Assembly: GCA_017481945.1 (NCBI GenBank)
Contig: JAFUOJ010000021.1
Location: forward strand, 159,600 to 223,599
Source: Parabacteroides sp.
GTDB taxonomy: Bacteria; Bacteroidota; Bacteroidia; Bacteroidales; Tannerellaceae
Length of the DNA stretch: 64,000 nt
Reading direction: 5' to 3'
Shown: in pieces, positions 15,290-22,477 of the stretch
How the letters are laid out: every line of letters begins with the position of its first letter
Numbering within the stretch: position 1 is the stretch's first letter
The notes under the pieces: generated by a model
Databases searched by the model: none
Seen by the model: the letters and a program-made list of their open reading frames with translations, nothing else
What the model was told of the DNA's origin: nothing
Made by a program: the position numbers and the translations under genes

Positions 15290-18010
15290 ATGGAAAGAAA
15301 AAGAGTTTACACCTTCGGTAACGGACAAGCTGAAGGTAAGGCAGATATGAGAAATCTGCTAGGTGGTAAAGGGGCAAACCTTGCCGAAATGAATCTTATC
15401 GGTGTTCCTGTTCCTCCGGGATTCACTATCACTACTGAAGTTTGTACTGAGTATTTTGAATTAGGAAAAGATAAAGTCGTTGAGATTTTGAAAGACGATG
15501 TGATGAAGGCAGTTGCTAACATCGAAGCGTTGATGAATTCAAAATTTGGCGATGTTGAGAATCCTTTGTTGGTTTCTGTTCGTTCCGGAGCTCGTGCTTC
15601 TATGCCGGGTATGATGGATACCATCCTGAACTTGGGTTTGAATGACGAAGTAGTAGAAGGTATGATCCGTAAGACCGGCCGTCCTCGCTTCGCTTGGGAC
15701 TCTTACCGTCGTTTTGTACAGATGTACGGTGACGTGGTGTTAGGGATGAAACCGGTAAACAAAGAAGATATCGATCCATTCGAAGCTATCATCGAAGAGG
15801 TGAAAGAAGCCAAAGGCGTGAAGTTGGATAACGAATTGGAAGTGGAAGACCTACAGGAACTTGTTAAACGTTTCAAAGCTGCTGTTAAGGCTCAGACCGG
15901 TCAGGATTTCCCGACAGACGCTTACGAACAGCTTTGGGGGGCTATCTGCGCTGTATTCGATTCTTGGATGAACGAACGTGCAATCCTTTACCGTAAGATG
16001 GAAGGTATTCCGGCTGAATGGGGTACTGCTGTAAACGTACAGGCTATGGTATTCGGTAACATGGGGGATACTTCTGCTACTGGTGTTTGCTTCTCTCGTG
16101 ACGCAGGTAACGGTGAAGATCTTTTCAACGGTGAATATTTGATCAATGCTCAGGGTGAAGACGTGGTGGCTGGTATCCGTACTCCGCAACAGATCACAAA
16201 GATCGGTTCTCAACGCTGGGCTGAACGTGCTGGTATCTCTGAAGAAGAACGTGCTGCCAAGTATCCGTCTATGGAAGAGGCTATGCCGGAAATCTATAAA
16301 GAATTGGACGAACTTCAGACGAAGTTGGAAAACCATTACCGCGATATGCAGGATATGGAATTCACCGTTCAGGAAGGTAAACTTTGGTTCTTGCAGACTC
16401 GTAACGGTAAACGTACCGGTTCTGCTATGGTTAAGATTGCTATGGACTTGTTACGTCAGGGCATGATTGACGAAAAGACTGCTTTGGAACGTTGTGAACC
16501 GCAGAAATTGGATGAACTGTTGCACCCTGTCTTCGATAAGAATGCATTGAAACAGGCTAAAGTTTTGACACGTGGTCTTCCGGCTTCTCCGGGTGCAGCT
16601 ACCGGTCAGATCGTTTTCTTCGCTGAAGACGCTGCTAAATGGAGAGCTGACGGCAAGAAGGTGGTAATGGTTCGTATCGAAACTTCTCCGGAAGACTTGG
16701 CTGGTATGGCTGTGGCAGAAGGTATCTTGACCGCTCGTGGTGGTATGACTTCTCACGCTGCTGTTGTTGCTCGTGGTATGGGTAAATGCTGCGTTTCCGG
16801 TGCCGGTGCTATCAATGTAGACTACAAAGCACGTACTGTTGAAATCGATGGTATTGTATTAAAAGAGGGTGATTTCATCTCTATCAACGGTACTACAGGG
16901 GAAGTTTATCAGGGTAAAGTGGAAACAAAAGCTGCTGAAGTATCTGGTGACTTTGCTGACTTGATGGCGCTTTGCGATAAATATACAAAGTTATTGGTTC
17001 GTACTAACGCAGATACTCCGCATGACGCAGAAGTTGCTCGTGCATTCGGTGCACAAGGTATCGGTCTTTGCCGTACAGAGCACATGTTCTTCGAAGCTGA
17101 AAAGATCGTGGCTATGCGCGAAATGATTTTGGCTCCGGACGTAGAAGGACGTAAGAAAGCGTTGGCTAAATTGTTACCGTATCAGAAAGCTGACTTCAAG
17201 GGTATCTTCAAAGCAATGAACGGCTTCCCTGTAAACGTTCGTCTGTTAGACCCTCCTTTGCATGAGTTTGTTCCTCACGATGCAAAAGGTCAGGAAGAGA
17301 TGGCTCAGGCTATGGGCGTAACTGTTGAATACATCAAACAGCGCGTTGAAAGCCTTTGCGAACACAATCCGATGTTAGGTCACCGTGGTTGTCGTTTAGG
17401 TAACACTTATCCGGAAATCACTGAAATGCAGACTCGTGCTATCTTAGGCGCTGCTGTTGAATTGAAGAAAGAAGGTTTGGATCCTCATCCTGAAATCATG
17501 GTTCCATTAACCGGTATCTTGTATGAATTCGAAGCACAGGAAAAGGTAATCCGTGAGACTGCTGCTGCCTTGTTCGCTGAAGAAGGTGTTGAAATCCCAT
17601 TCAAGGTAGGTACAATGATTGAAATCCCACGTGCTGCTTTGACTGCTAACCGTATCGCAAGCCGCGCTGAATACTTCTCATTCGGTACAAACGACTTGAC
17701 TCAGATGACATTCGGTTACTCTCGTGACGATATCGCTTCATTCTTGCCGGTATATTTGGAAAAGAAGATCTTGAAGGTCGATCCGTTCCAGGTATTAGAC
17801 CAGAATGGTGTTGGTCAGTTGGTGAACATGGCTGTAGAAAAGGGACGTTCTGTTCGTCCGGACTTGAAGTGCGGTATCTGTGGTGAACACGGTGGTGAAC
17901 CTTCTTCTGTTAAGTTCTGTCACAGAGCAGGTTTGAACTACGTTTCTTGTTCTCCGTTCCGCGTGCCTATCGCACGTTTGGCTGCTGCACAAGCTGCTGT
18001 GGAAGAATAA
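15290..18010 (+). CDS. ppdK: Pyruvate, phosphate dikinase
   Basis: A 906-residue enzyme converting pyruvate, ATP and phosphate to phosphoenolpyruvate, AMP and pyrophosphate, reversibly. Order: N-terminal ATP-grasp domain (about 1-375, opening KRVYTFGNG), phosphohistidine swivel domain with catalytic His489 in GGMTSHAAVVARGMG, and C-terminal PEP/pyruvate barrel with Cys864 in CGICGEHGGEP. ATG at 15290 is preferred to the in-frame TTG at 15284. Codons are strongly biased to those of highly expressed genes, unlike the AT-rich neighbours. A strong hairpin terminator follows. In anaerobes it often links glycolysis and gluconeogenesis. Confidence 0.97.
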   Translation: MERKRVYTFGNGQAEGKADMRNLLGGKGANLAEMNLIGVPVPPGFTITTEVCTEYFELGKDKVVEILKDDVMKAVANIEALMNSKFGDVENPLLVSVRSGARASMPGMMDTILNLGLNDEVVEGMIRKTGRPRFAWDSYRRFVQMYGDVVLGMKPVNKEDIDPFEAIIEEVKEAKGVKLDNELEVEDLQELVKRFKAAVKAQTGQDFPTDAYEQLWGAICAVFDSWMNERAILYRKMEGIPAEWGTAVNVQAMVFGNMGDTSATGVCFSRDAGNGEDLFNGEYLINAQGEDVVAGIRTPQQITKIGSQRWAERAGISEEERAAKYPSMEEAMPEIYKELDELQTKLENHYRDMQDMEFTVQEGKLWFLQTRNGKRTGSAMVKIAMDLLRQGMIDEKTALERCEPQKLDELLHPVFDKNALKQAKVLTRGLPASPGAATGQIVFFAEDAAKWRADGKKVVMVRIETSPEDLAGMAVAEGILTARGGMTSHAAVVARGMGKCCVSGAGAINVDYKARTVEIDGIVLKEGDFISINGTTGEVYQGKVETKAAEVSGDFADLMALCDKYTKLLVRTNADTPHDAEVARAFGAQGIGLCRTEHMFFEAEKIVAMREMILAPDVEGRKKALAKLLPYQKADFKGIFKAMNGFPVNVRLLDPPLHEFVPHDAKGQEEMAQAMGVTVEYIKQRVESLCEHNPMLGHRGCRLGNTYPEITEMQTRAILGAAVELKKEGLDPHPEIMVPLTGILYEFEAQEKVIRETAAALFAEEGVEIPFKVGTMIEIPRAALTANRIASRAEYFSFGTNDLTQMTFGYSRDDIASFLPVYLEKKILKVDPFQVLDQNGVGQLVNMAVEKGRSVRPDLKCGICGEHGGEPSSVKFCHRAGLNYVSCSPFRVPIARLAAAQAAVEE

Positions 18011-18040
18011 TGGATATATATCCTGTTAATAAGTAAATAC

Positions 18041-18086
18041 AAAAATCCCCGGTAACAGATAATATTTCTGTCACCGGGGATTTTTA
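18041..18086 (+). terminator. Strong terminator of ppdK
   Basis: AAAAATCCCCGGT-ACAGA pairs with TCTGT-ACCGGGGATTTTT and ends in a T run, 30 bp after the ppdK stop. Confidence 0.92.
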
Positions 18087-18410
18087 TTTCTCTGCCGGGA
18101 TTACTAAAGAAAAACCGGTATGAAAAAGAAAGGATTTATATACATGTCCGAACCAAACATATCTTCCATATTTTTTATGTAAGATAGATAACTTTCAACT
18201 GATCACATCCATTGAATACTTTATATCCAATCTATGTAACAGAATTTGGTATAGTTATATTTGTAATACTTTCTTCACAGCTAAATACATTATCCCCAAT
18301 AATATTAACTCCTTCCTCTATTTTGTCTGACCCAATATTGTTGTATAAAACTAACAAATCATTTTTGTTGAATAAAAACGTTAACTGTTAGTTCTTGTTT
18401 AAATACTTTT
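18087..18410. other. AT-rich spacer without recognisable gene
   Basis: No supported ORF or RNA. The short reverse ORF in 18411-18596 overlaps the palindrome pair and has no family features. Confidence 0.45.
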
Positions 18411-18421
18411 TTACATGAAAA

Positions 18422-18486
18422 CAACTCTAAACCTTACTCGAGGAGTAAAGCGGACGTTACTCGAGGAGTAAGATTTTTTAGAGTTG
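18422..18486. repeat. Array B: two identical 15-bp palindromes inside an inverted repeat
   Basis: TTACTCGAGGAGTAA occurs at 18434-18448 and identically at 18457-18471, 23 bp apart; each is a near-perfect palindrome. Outside them CAACTCTAAA (18422-18431) and TTTAGAGTTG (18477-18486) form a perfect 10-bp inverted repeat. It lies about 135 bp upstream of the promoter box of the phosphoesterase gene. Confidence 0.8.
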
Positions 18487-18606
18487 ATAACATTTGTCAG
18501 TCCTGATTGTGTTAAACAAGAAAGCGAATAACCGGATTGAATCCAATTATCTTTTGATTTTCTCAAAGAAAATCTATTAATCTTGATTTTTCTCAAATAT
18601 TATTTC

Positions 18607-18614
18607 TACTTTTG
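18607..18614 (+). promoter_or_regulatory. -7 box TACTTTTG for the metallophosphoesterase gene
   Basis: TAnnTTTG element 44 bp before the ATG. Confidence 0.5.
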
Positions 18615-18657
18615 ACATATTTCTAAGATTTTAGGAGAGAAAAAATCAATAAGTTGG

Positions 18658-19644
18658 ATGAAAATGAATAGACGCAATTTTATACAATTATGTGGTGGTG
18701 TGATTCTTGCAACAGAGTTACCGGATAATGTGTGGGCAGAAGTAAAACGTCCTGTACGAAGTCTAAAACCTTTAAATATCAAGGAGATAACTATTCCGGT
18801 GGGATGTTCTAAACCTTTTTCTGCACTACATATTTCAGATACACATATTTCTCGTGTTGATAATCGGGATGTAGAGAGGAAAATTAAACTTGCTTCCAAA
18901 CGTTCTAAATTATTTCCTTGGGGTGAACATTATTTTAATGAGGCCATACGTTATGCTAAAGAACATGGTATGAATTTATTTCATACAGGGGACTTAATAG
19001 ATTTTGTCAGTGAAGCAAATCTTGATTTTACAGCAACTCATTATAAAACTGAAGATTGGTTTGTCGCTGCGGGTAATCACGAATACTCTCAGTTTGTAGG
19101 TGAAGCAAAGGAAGATGAACTTTATAAAGCAGAAAGTTATCCTAAGGTGCAAGAGGCCTATCCGAATGATTTGACATTTTGTTCTCGTATTATCAATGGT
19201 GTTAATTTTGTCGCTATTGATGATGTTTATTATAATATTACGGAACGTCAGCATGAATTGATGGAATTGGAAGTTCGTAAAGGATTACCTATTATTATGC
19301 TTTGTCATGTTCCGCTCTACACACCAAAGCATTGTCAATATGGTTTGGAACAGACTAAAGGGAAGGCGGCCTATATGACTGGTGCTCCTCTTGAAATTAC
19401 ATCTAAATATGAACATAATCCGAATCTGTCTCCAGAGGAACAGTGGCGTAATCGGACTGTACAACAAAAAGCAGATAAACCAACGCTTGACTTTATCGCT
19501 TGGTTAAAGGAACAAAAGTTATTAAAGGGAATTCTTTGTGGACATTGTCATTATTTCTTTCAAGAACAATTTTCTCCTACAGCGATTCAATATACAGTTG
19601 GTGCGACGTACCAAGGGGACGCTTATGCCGTTCATTTCATTTAA
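18658..19644 (+). CDS. Exported calcineurin-like metallophosphoesterase
   Basis: A 328-residue protein with a Tat-type leader (NRRNFIQLCGG, arginines 5 and 6) and all five metallophosphoesterase blocks in order: SDTHIS (D-x-H), HTGDLIDF (G-D-x-x-D), AGNHEYS (G-N-H-E), LCHVPLY (H) and LCGHCHYF (G-H-x-H). It should carry a two-metal centre and hydrolyse phosphoesters in the periplasm; the substrate is unknown. It lies upstream of the LytTR gene but has its own promoter box, and a separate box occurs before the LytTR gene, so it is probably not part of the signalling operon. Confidence 0.85.
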   Translation: MKMNRRNFIQLCGGVILATELPDNVWAEVKRPVRSLKPLNIKEITIPVGCSKPFSALHISDTHISRVDNRDVERKIKLASKRSKLFPWGEHYFNEAIRYAKEHGMNLFHTGDLIDFVSEANLDFTATHYKTEDWFVAAGNHEYSQFVGEAKEDELYKAESYPKVQEAYPNDLTFCSRIINGVNFVAIDDVYYNITERQHELMELEVRKGLPIIMLCHVPLYTPKHCQYGLEQTKGKAAYMTGAPLEITSKYEHNPNLSPEEQWRNRTVQQKADKPTLDFIAWLKEQKLLKGILCGHCHYFFQEQFSPTAIQYTVGATYQGDAYAVHFI

Positions 19645-19673
19645 ATATTGGATGTAAAATAAATAAAATGTAG

Positions 19674-19681
19674 TATTTTTG
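19674..19681 (+). promoter_or_regulatory. -7 box TATTTTTG for the LytTR gene
   Basis: TAnnTTTG element 20 bp before the LytTR start codon. Confidence 0.45.
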
Positions 19682-19701
19682 TTTTTACGTAAAAAGTAAG
19701 C

Positions 19702-20079
19702 ATGGATATGGAGCGATATTTAATTATAAAAACAAGAGATGAATTATTACGTATTAAGATAGGGCAGATACTCTATTTTGAGGCAGATAGAAATTATACT
19801 AAATTATTGTTATCCAATAATATTCAATTTACATTTGCTATTAATATAGGAAAAATAGAAGAGCTGTTAGAGAAACAGGTAGCAGGTTGTAATGCAATTT
19901 TAATGCGCGTAGGTAAAAGTCATATCATTAACAAGAATCATATCTTACAAATTAATTTGCCTAAACAACGTTTGTTATTACTCACTCAAGACGGAAAACC
20001 AAAGGAATTAGTAATATCAAAAGATCCTTTGAAGATGTTGAAAGATACACTTGAAAAGGAGATGGGAGAATTAAAATAA
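19702..20079 (+). CDS. Stand-alone LytTR DNA-binding protein
   Basis: A 125-residue protein that is nearly all LytTR domain: IGQILYFEADRNYTKLLL in the first half and the ILMRVGKSHIINKNHI segment typical of the domain. There is no receiver or membrane domain, so it is not a standard response regulator. LytTR domains bind direct repeats about 21-22 bp apart, and arrays of that phasing occur elsewhere in this window, though no link is shown. The next gene, an FHA protein, starts 16 bp downstream. Start at 19702 or 19708 are both possible. Confidence 0.8.
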   Translation: MDMERYLIIKTRDELLRIKIGQILYFEADRNYTKLLLSNNIQFTFAINIGKIEELLEKQVAGCNAILMRVGKSHIINKNHILQINLPKQRLLLLTQDGKPKELVISKDPLKMLKDTLEKEMGELK

Positions 20080-20095
20080 TTAAAAGGCTTTGTTC

Positions 20096-20746
20096 ATGAT
20101 TATAAAAATAGGGAAAGCAGTAGATAATAATTTTATTGTAAATGATCCTCATGTTAGTCGACATCATGCACAGCTGATTCATAAAGAAGAGGGTTGGATT
20201 TTAGAAGATTTAAATTCAACTAATGGTACGTTTGTTAATGGTGTTCAGATTGTTAAGAAATATGTTACTTTGACAGATACAATTAAATTAGGAGATAATT
20301 ATGTATTGGATATTTCGGAGGTTTTGAAATTTAATAATGACTATAGTGAAGAGTTCTTAGCTTTAAAAAAGGTATATGATAATTATATCCAGGAAAAAGT
20401 TCGAATTCAATCGGCCAATCAATTTAAGACACGAATTTTCCAATCTTTACCGTTTGCTCTTCCTGGTATAATTGGTATAATCATAGGTTTTTTAGGAGAA
20501 AGAAATCCTTTATTATTAGGGGTTAGTTTGTTTATTGCGATTTGTGCACCCACAATTGGTATTTATTTAGGAGCAAAACAATCCGCTAAAATACCTCTTT
20601 TACTTCAGGATCTCGTTAATCAATTTAAAATTGATTATGTTTGTCCTAAGTGTGGAACCTTTTTAGGAGAAGTGCCCTGGGAATCACTACGGAATCGTAA
20701 ACAATGTCCGGTTTCATCATGTAAAGCAAAGTGGGTTAGTGAATAA
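20096..20746 (+). CDS. Membrane FHA-domain protein with C-terminal zinc ribbon
   Basis: A 216-residue protein from the ATG at 20096 (an in-frame TTG at 20090 is less likely). Residues 1-75 form an FHA domain with intact phosphothreonine-binding residues: SRHH at 21-24 and NSTNGTFVNG at 40-49. Two membrane helices follow (about 118-134 and 139-160), then a zinc ribbon with Cys183, Cys186, Cys204 and Cys209. Both ends should be cytoplasmic. It is likely to recruit a phosphorylated partner, such as the kinase encoded at 22478, to the membrane. The zinc ribbon may bind a protein or nucleic acid. Confidence 0.82.
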   Translation: MIIKIGKAVDNNFIVNDPHVSRHHAQLIHKEEGWILEDLNSTNGTFVNGVQIVKKYVTLTDTIKLGDNYVLDISEVLKFNNDYSEEFLALKKVYDNYIQEKVRIQSANQFKTRIFQSLPFALPGIIGIIIGFLGERNPLLLGVSLFIAICAPTIGIYLGAKQSAKIPLLLQDLVNQFKIDYVCPKCGTFLGEVPWESLRNRKQCPVSSCKAKWVSE

Positions 20747-20844
20747 ATCATAGTTTTATATACTAAAAGTAATACTTTCGTACAGTAAACCCAAACGTTT
20801 GATTATAAGGATTTATTTTATGTTTTAAGTCCAATCAGATTCCT

Positions 20845-20852
20845 TACTTTTG
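20845..20852 (+). promoter_or_regulatory. -7 box TACTTTTG for the acidic protein/FHA/PP2C/kinase operon
   Basis: TAnnTTTG element 30 bp before the 79-codon gene; it marks a transcript start separate from the LytTR-FHA pair. Confidence 0.55.
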
Positions 20853-20881
20853 TTTCCAGAAAATTTAATTATAACATCATT

Positions 20882-21121
20882 ATGCAAGAAGAGGATTACA
20901 CATTCGTGACATTAGACAGCGAAGACACAAATTTGTCCGAAGCTGTTATCTTGGATGTGGACGGGGAAAATGATTTATCAGATATTGTAATGATTGATGA
21001 AGGTATAGAAGTTTCTGATTTTATCACATTATCTGACGATACAATTATGTTATCTGATACAGATACATTAGATACGTATTCAACAGATATTGAAGGTTCT
21101 GATATTTCATTTATCTTATGA
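20882..21121 (+). CDS. 79-residue acidic Ser/Thr-rich protein without basic residues
   Basis: I do not recognise a family. The protein has 24 Asp/Glu, no Lys, Arg or His, and about 18 Ser/Thr. Short recurrent pieces such as LSD, VSD, LSDD and LSDTD occur from residue 32 to 61. The net charge is near -24. The gene has its own TAnnTTTG box and its stop overlaps the start of the zinc-ribbon/FHA gene by 4 nt (ATGA), so the two are translationally coupled. The neighbours are a kinase, a phosphatase and two FHA proteins, so a kinase substrate or FHA ligand is a reasonable guess. A reverse ORF covers the same DNA but lacks such support. Confidence 0.72.
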   Translation: MQEEDYTFVTLDSEDTNLSEAVILDVDGENDLSDIVMIDEGIEVSDFITLSDDTIMLSDTDTLDTYSTDIEGSDISFIL

Positions 21122-21621
21122 TTTCCGTTAAATGTCCACATTGCCATGTTGGGTTAAAAGTAGACGAGGGGAAAATTCCCCTCGATATTACTTCTTTTAA
21201 GTGCCCTAAATGTAAACAACCGATTTCAGTCTCTTTTTTAAAGGAAAGTCAAACTGAATCAGAAACGATTGTTATACAGCCACAACGATTAACAACAGGA
21301 TGTCTTACAGTGGTTGCTAATGAAGATACACAAGAACAAAAGTTTTTACTTCAAGAAGGTAGTTATACTATAGGTCGAAAATCAAGTACTTCAAAAGCCA
21401 CAATTGGAATTTTGACAGCGGATAAGTCAATGAGTCGTGAACATATTCGTATTGAAGTAAAAAAAGATGTGAAAGGAGGGTATAGACACTATCTTTCTGA
21501 CAATAATAGTAAAAATCAAACGTTATATAATAGCAACTTTCTAAGAAATGGAGAGATCGTTGTATTAAAAGATAATGATGAAATTATTATCGGTCGAACT
21601 ATTCTTCGTTTTAATGAGTAA
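21118..21621 (+). CDS. Zinc-ribbon and FHA-domain protein
   Basis: A 167-residue soluble protein. The N-terminus is a zinc ribbon of the MJ0042/zinc_ribbon_5 sort (CPHC at 6-9, CPKC at 29-32). Residues about 80-165 form an FHA domain with Arg87 in TIGRKSS and SREH at 106-109; the usual NGTxxNG segment is degenerate. Between them lies an acidic threonine motif, ESETIVI (Thr50), placed as the phosphorylated threonine is in actinobacterial GarA/OdhI regulators, which act by folding back on their own FHA domain. The gene overlaps the acidic-protein gene by 4 nt. It could be a phospho-switch controlling unknown targets. Confidence 0.82.
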   Translation: MISVKCPHCHVGLKVDEGKIPLDITSFKCPKCKQPISVSFLKESQTESETIVIQPQRLTTGCLTVVANEDTQEQKFLLQEGSYTIGRKSSTSKATIGILTADKSMSREHIRIEVKKDVKGGYRHYLSDNNSKNQTLYNSNFLRNGEIVVLKDNDEIIIGRTILRFNE

Positions 21622-21633
21622 AATTTCTATGCT

Positions 21634-22437
21634 ATGGATATAACAATCGGCAAACCTTGGGGAATAAGTGAAAAAGGAGGCAGATTGAATAATGAAGATT
21701 CCATCTACCCTCAACCAGAAACTGCGAATTCCAATCATAAACTATTTTTAGTGTGTGATGGAGTTGGAGGAGCTGAGAAGGGAGAGATTGCAAGTGCATT
21801 GGCCTGTGACTCTTTTGAAACTTATTTTTCTACTTTTTATGAAGGAGATCTAACAAAAACTTTTATAGATAAAGCCGTTATTTATACAGAAACTCGTTTT
21901 GATGAATATATAACGAGCCATCCAGAGGCTGCCGGTATGGCAACGACTCTAACGATGGCTTATGTGGGTTCAAATGGTGTTACATTAGCTCATATAGGGG
22001 ATAGTCGAATCTACCATTTTAGAAAAGGAGAGATTTTATATCAGACAGAAGATCATTCTTTAGTAAGTGAGTTTGTAAAATTGGGTAAGATAACCAAAGA
22101 AGAGGCTCGAAAACATCCGCAACGAAATGTTATTTTACGTGCTATCCAGGGATGTGCTCATTCAACAGAGGCAGATGTTGTGTCTTTGAGAGATATTAAA
22201 GCGGGGGATTATCTGTTTATGTGTTCGGATGGAGTGTTAGAAAATCTAACGAACGAAGATCTATCTGCTATTTTCAAGCAATCCAATGGGGTTGAAGAAA
22301 TCAAAACGAAGATTATGAGTTACTGCGAAGGAAAAACACGAGATAATTTTTCATTCTATATAATTCCTATACAAAATGTGTTAGAATCTAAAGGTTTTAA
22401 GCAAAATATTCTTTCTTTTCTTTATTCTTTTATGTAA
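21634..22437 (+). CDS. PP2C-family Ser/Thr protein phosphatase
   Basis: A 267-residue cytoplasmic phosphatase of the bacterial PP2C (Stp/PrpC) type. Metal-binding motifs are all present: NNED at 19-22, VCDGVGG with Asp42, HIGDSRIY, MCSDGVLENL and, near the C-terminus, RDNFSF. It should need Mn2+ or Mg2+ and remove phosphate from Ser/Thr of the kinase and its substrates. It lies 12 bp after the FHA gene and 40 bp before the kinase gene, the usual pairing of eukaryotic-like kinase and phosphatase. Confidence 0.94.
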   Translation: MDITIGKPWGISEKGGRLNNEDSIYPQPETANSNHKLFLVCDGVGGAEKGEIASALACDSFETYFSTFYEGDLTKTFIDKAVIYTETRFDEYITSHPEAAGMATTLTMAYVGSNGVTLAHIGDSRIYHFRKGEILYQTEDHSLVSEFVKLGKITKEEARKHPQRNVILRAIQGCAHSTEADVVSLRDIKAGDYLFMCSDGVLENLTNEDLSAIFKQSNGVEEIKTKIMSYCEGKTRDNFSFYIIPIQNVLESKGFKQNILSFLYSFM

Positions 22438-22477
22438 AAGATGTACTTTTACAACTTGATTAAGTAAAAGTATAGTT

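Noticed and set aside
18411-18596. Reverse-strand ORF of 61 residues in the ppdK to phosphoesterase spacer
   Set aside because: It covers the palindrome pair, has no recognisable domain and no promoter box.
20896-21147. Reverse-strand ORF of 83 residues opposite the acidic-protein gene
   Set aside because: The plus-strand gene has a promoter box and a 4-nt overlap with the FHA gene. The reverse ORF has neither and is a mirror of the repetitive codons.
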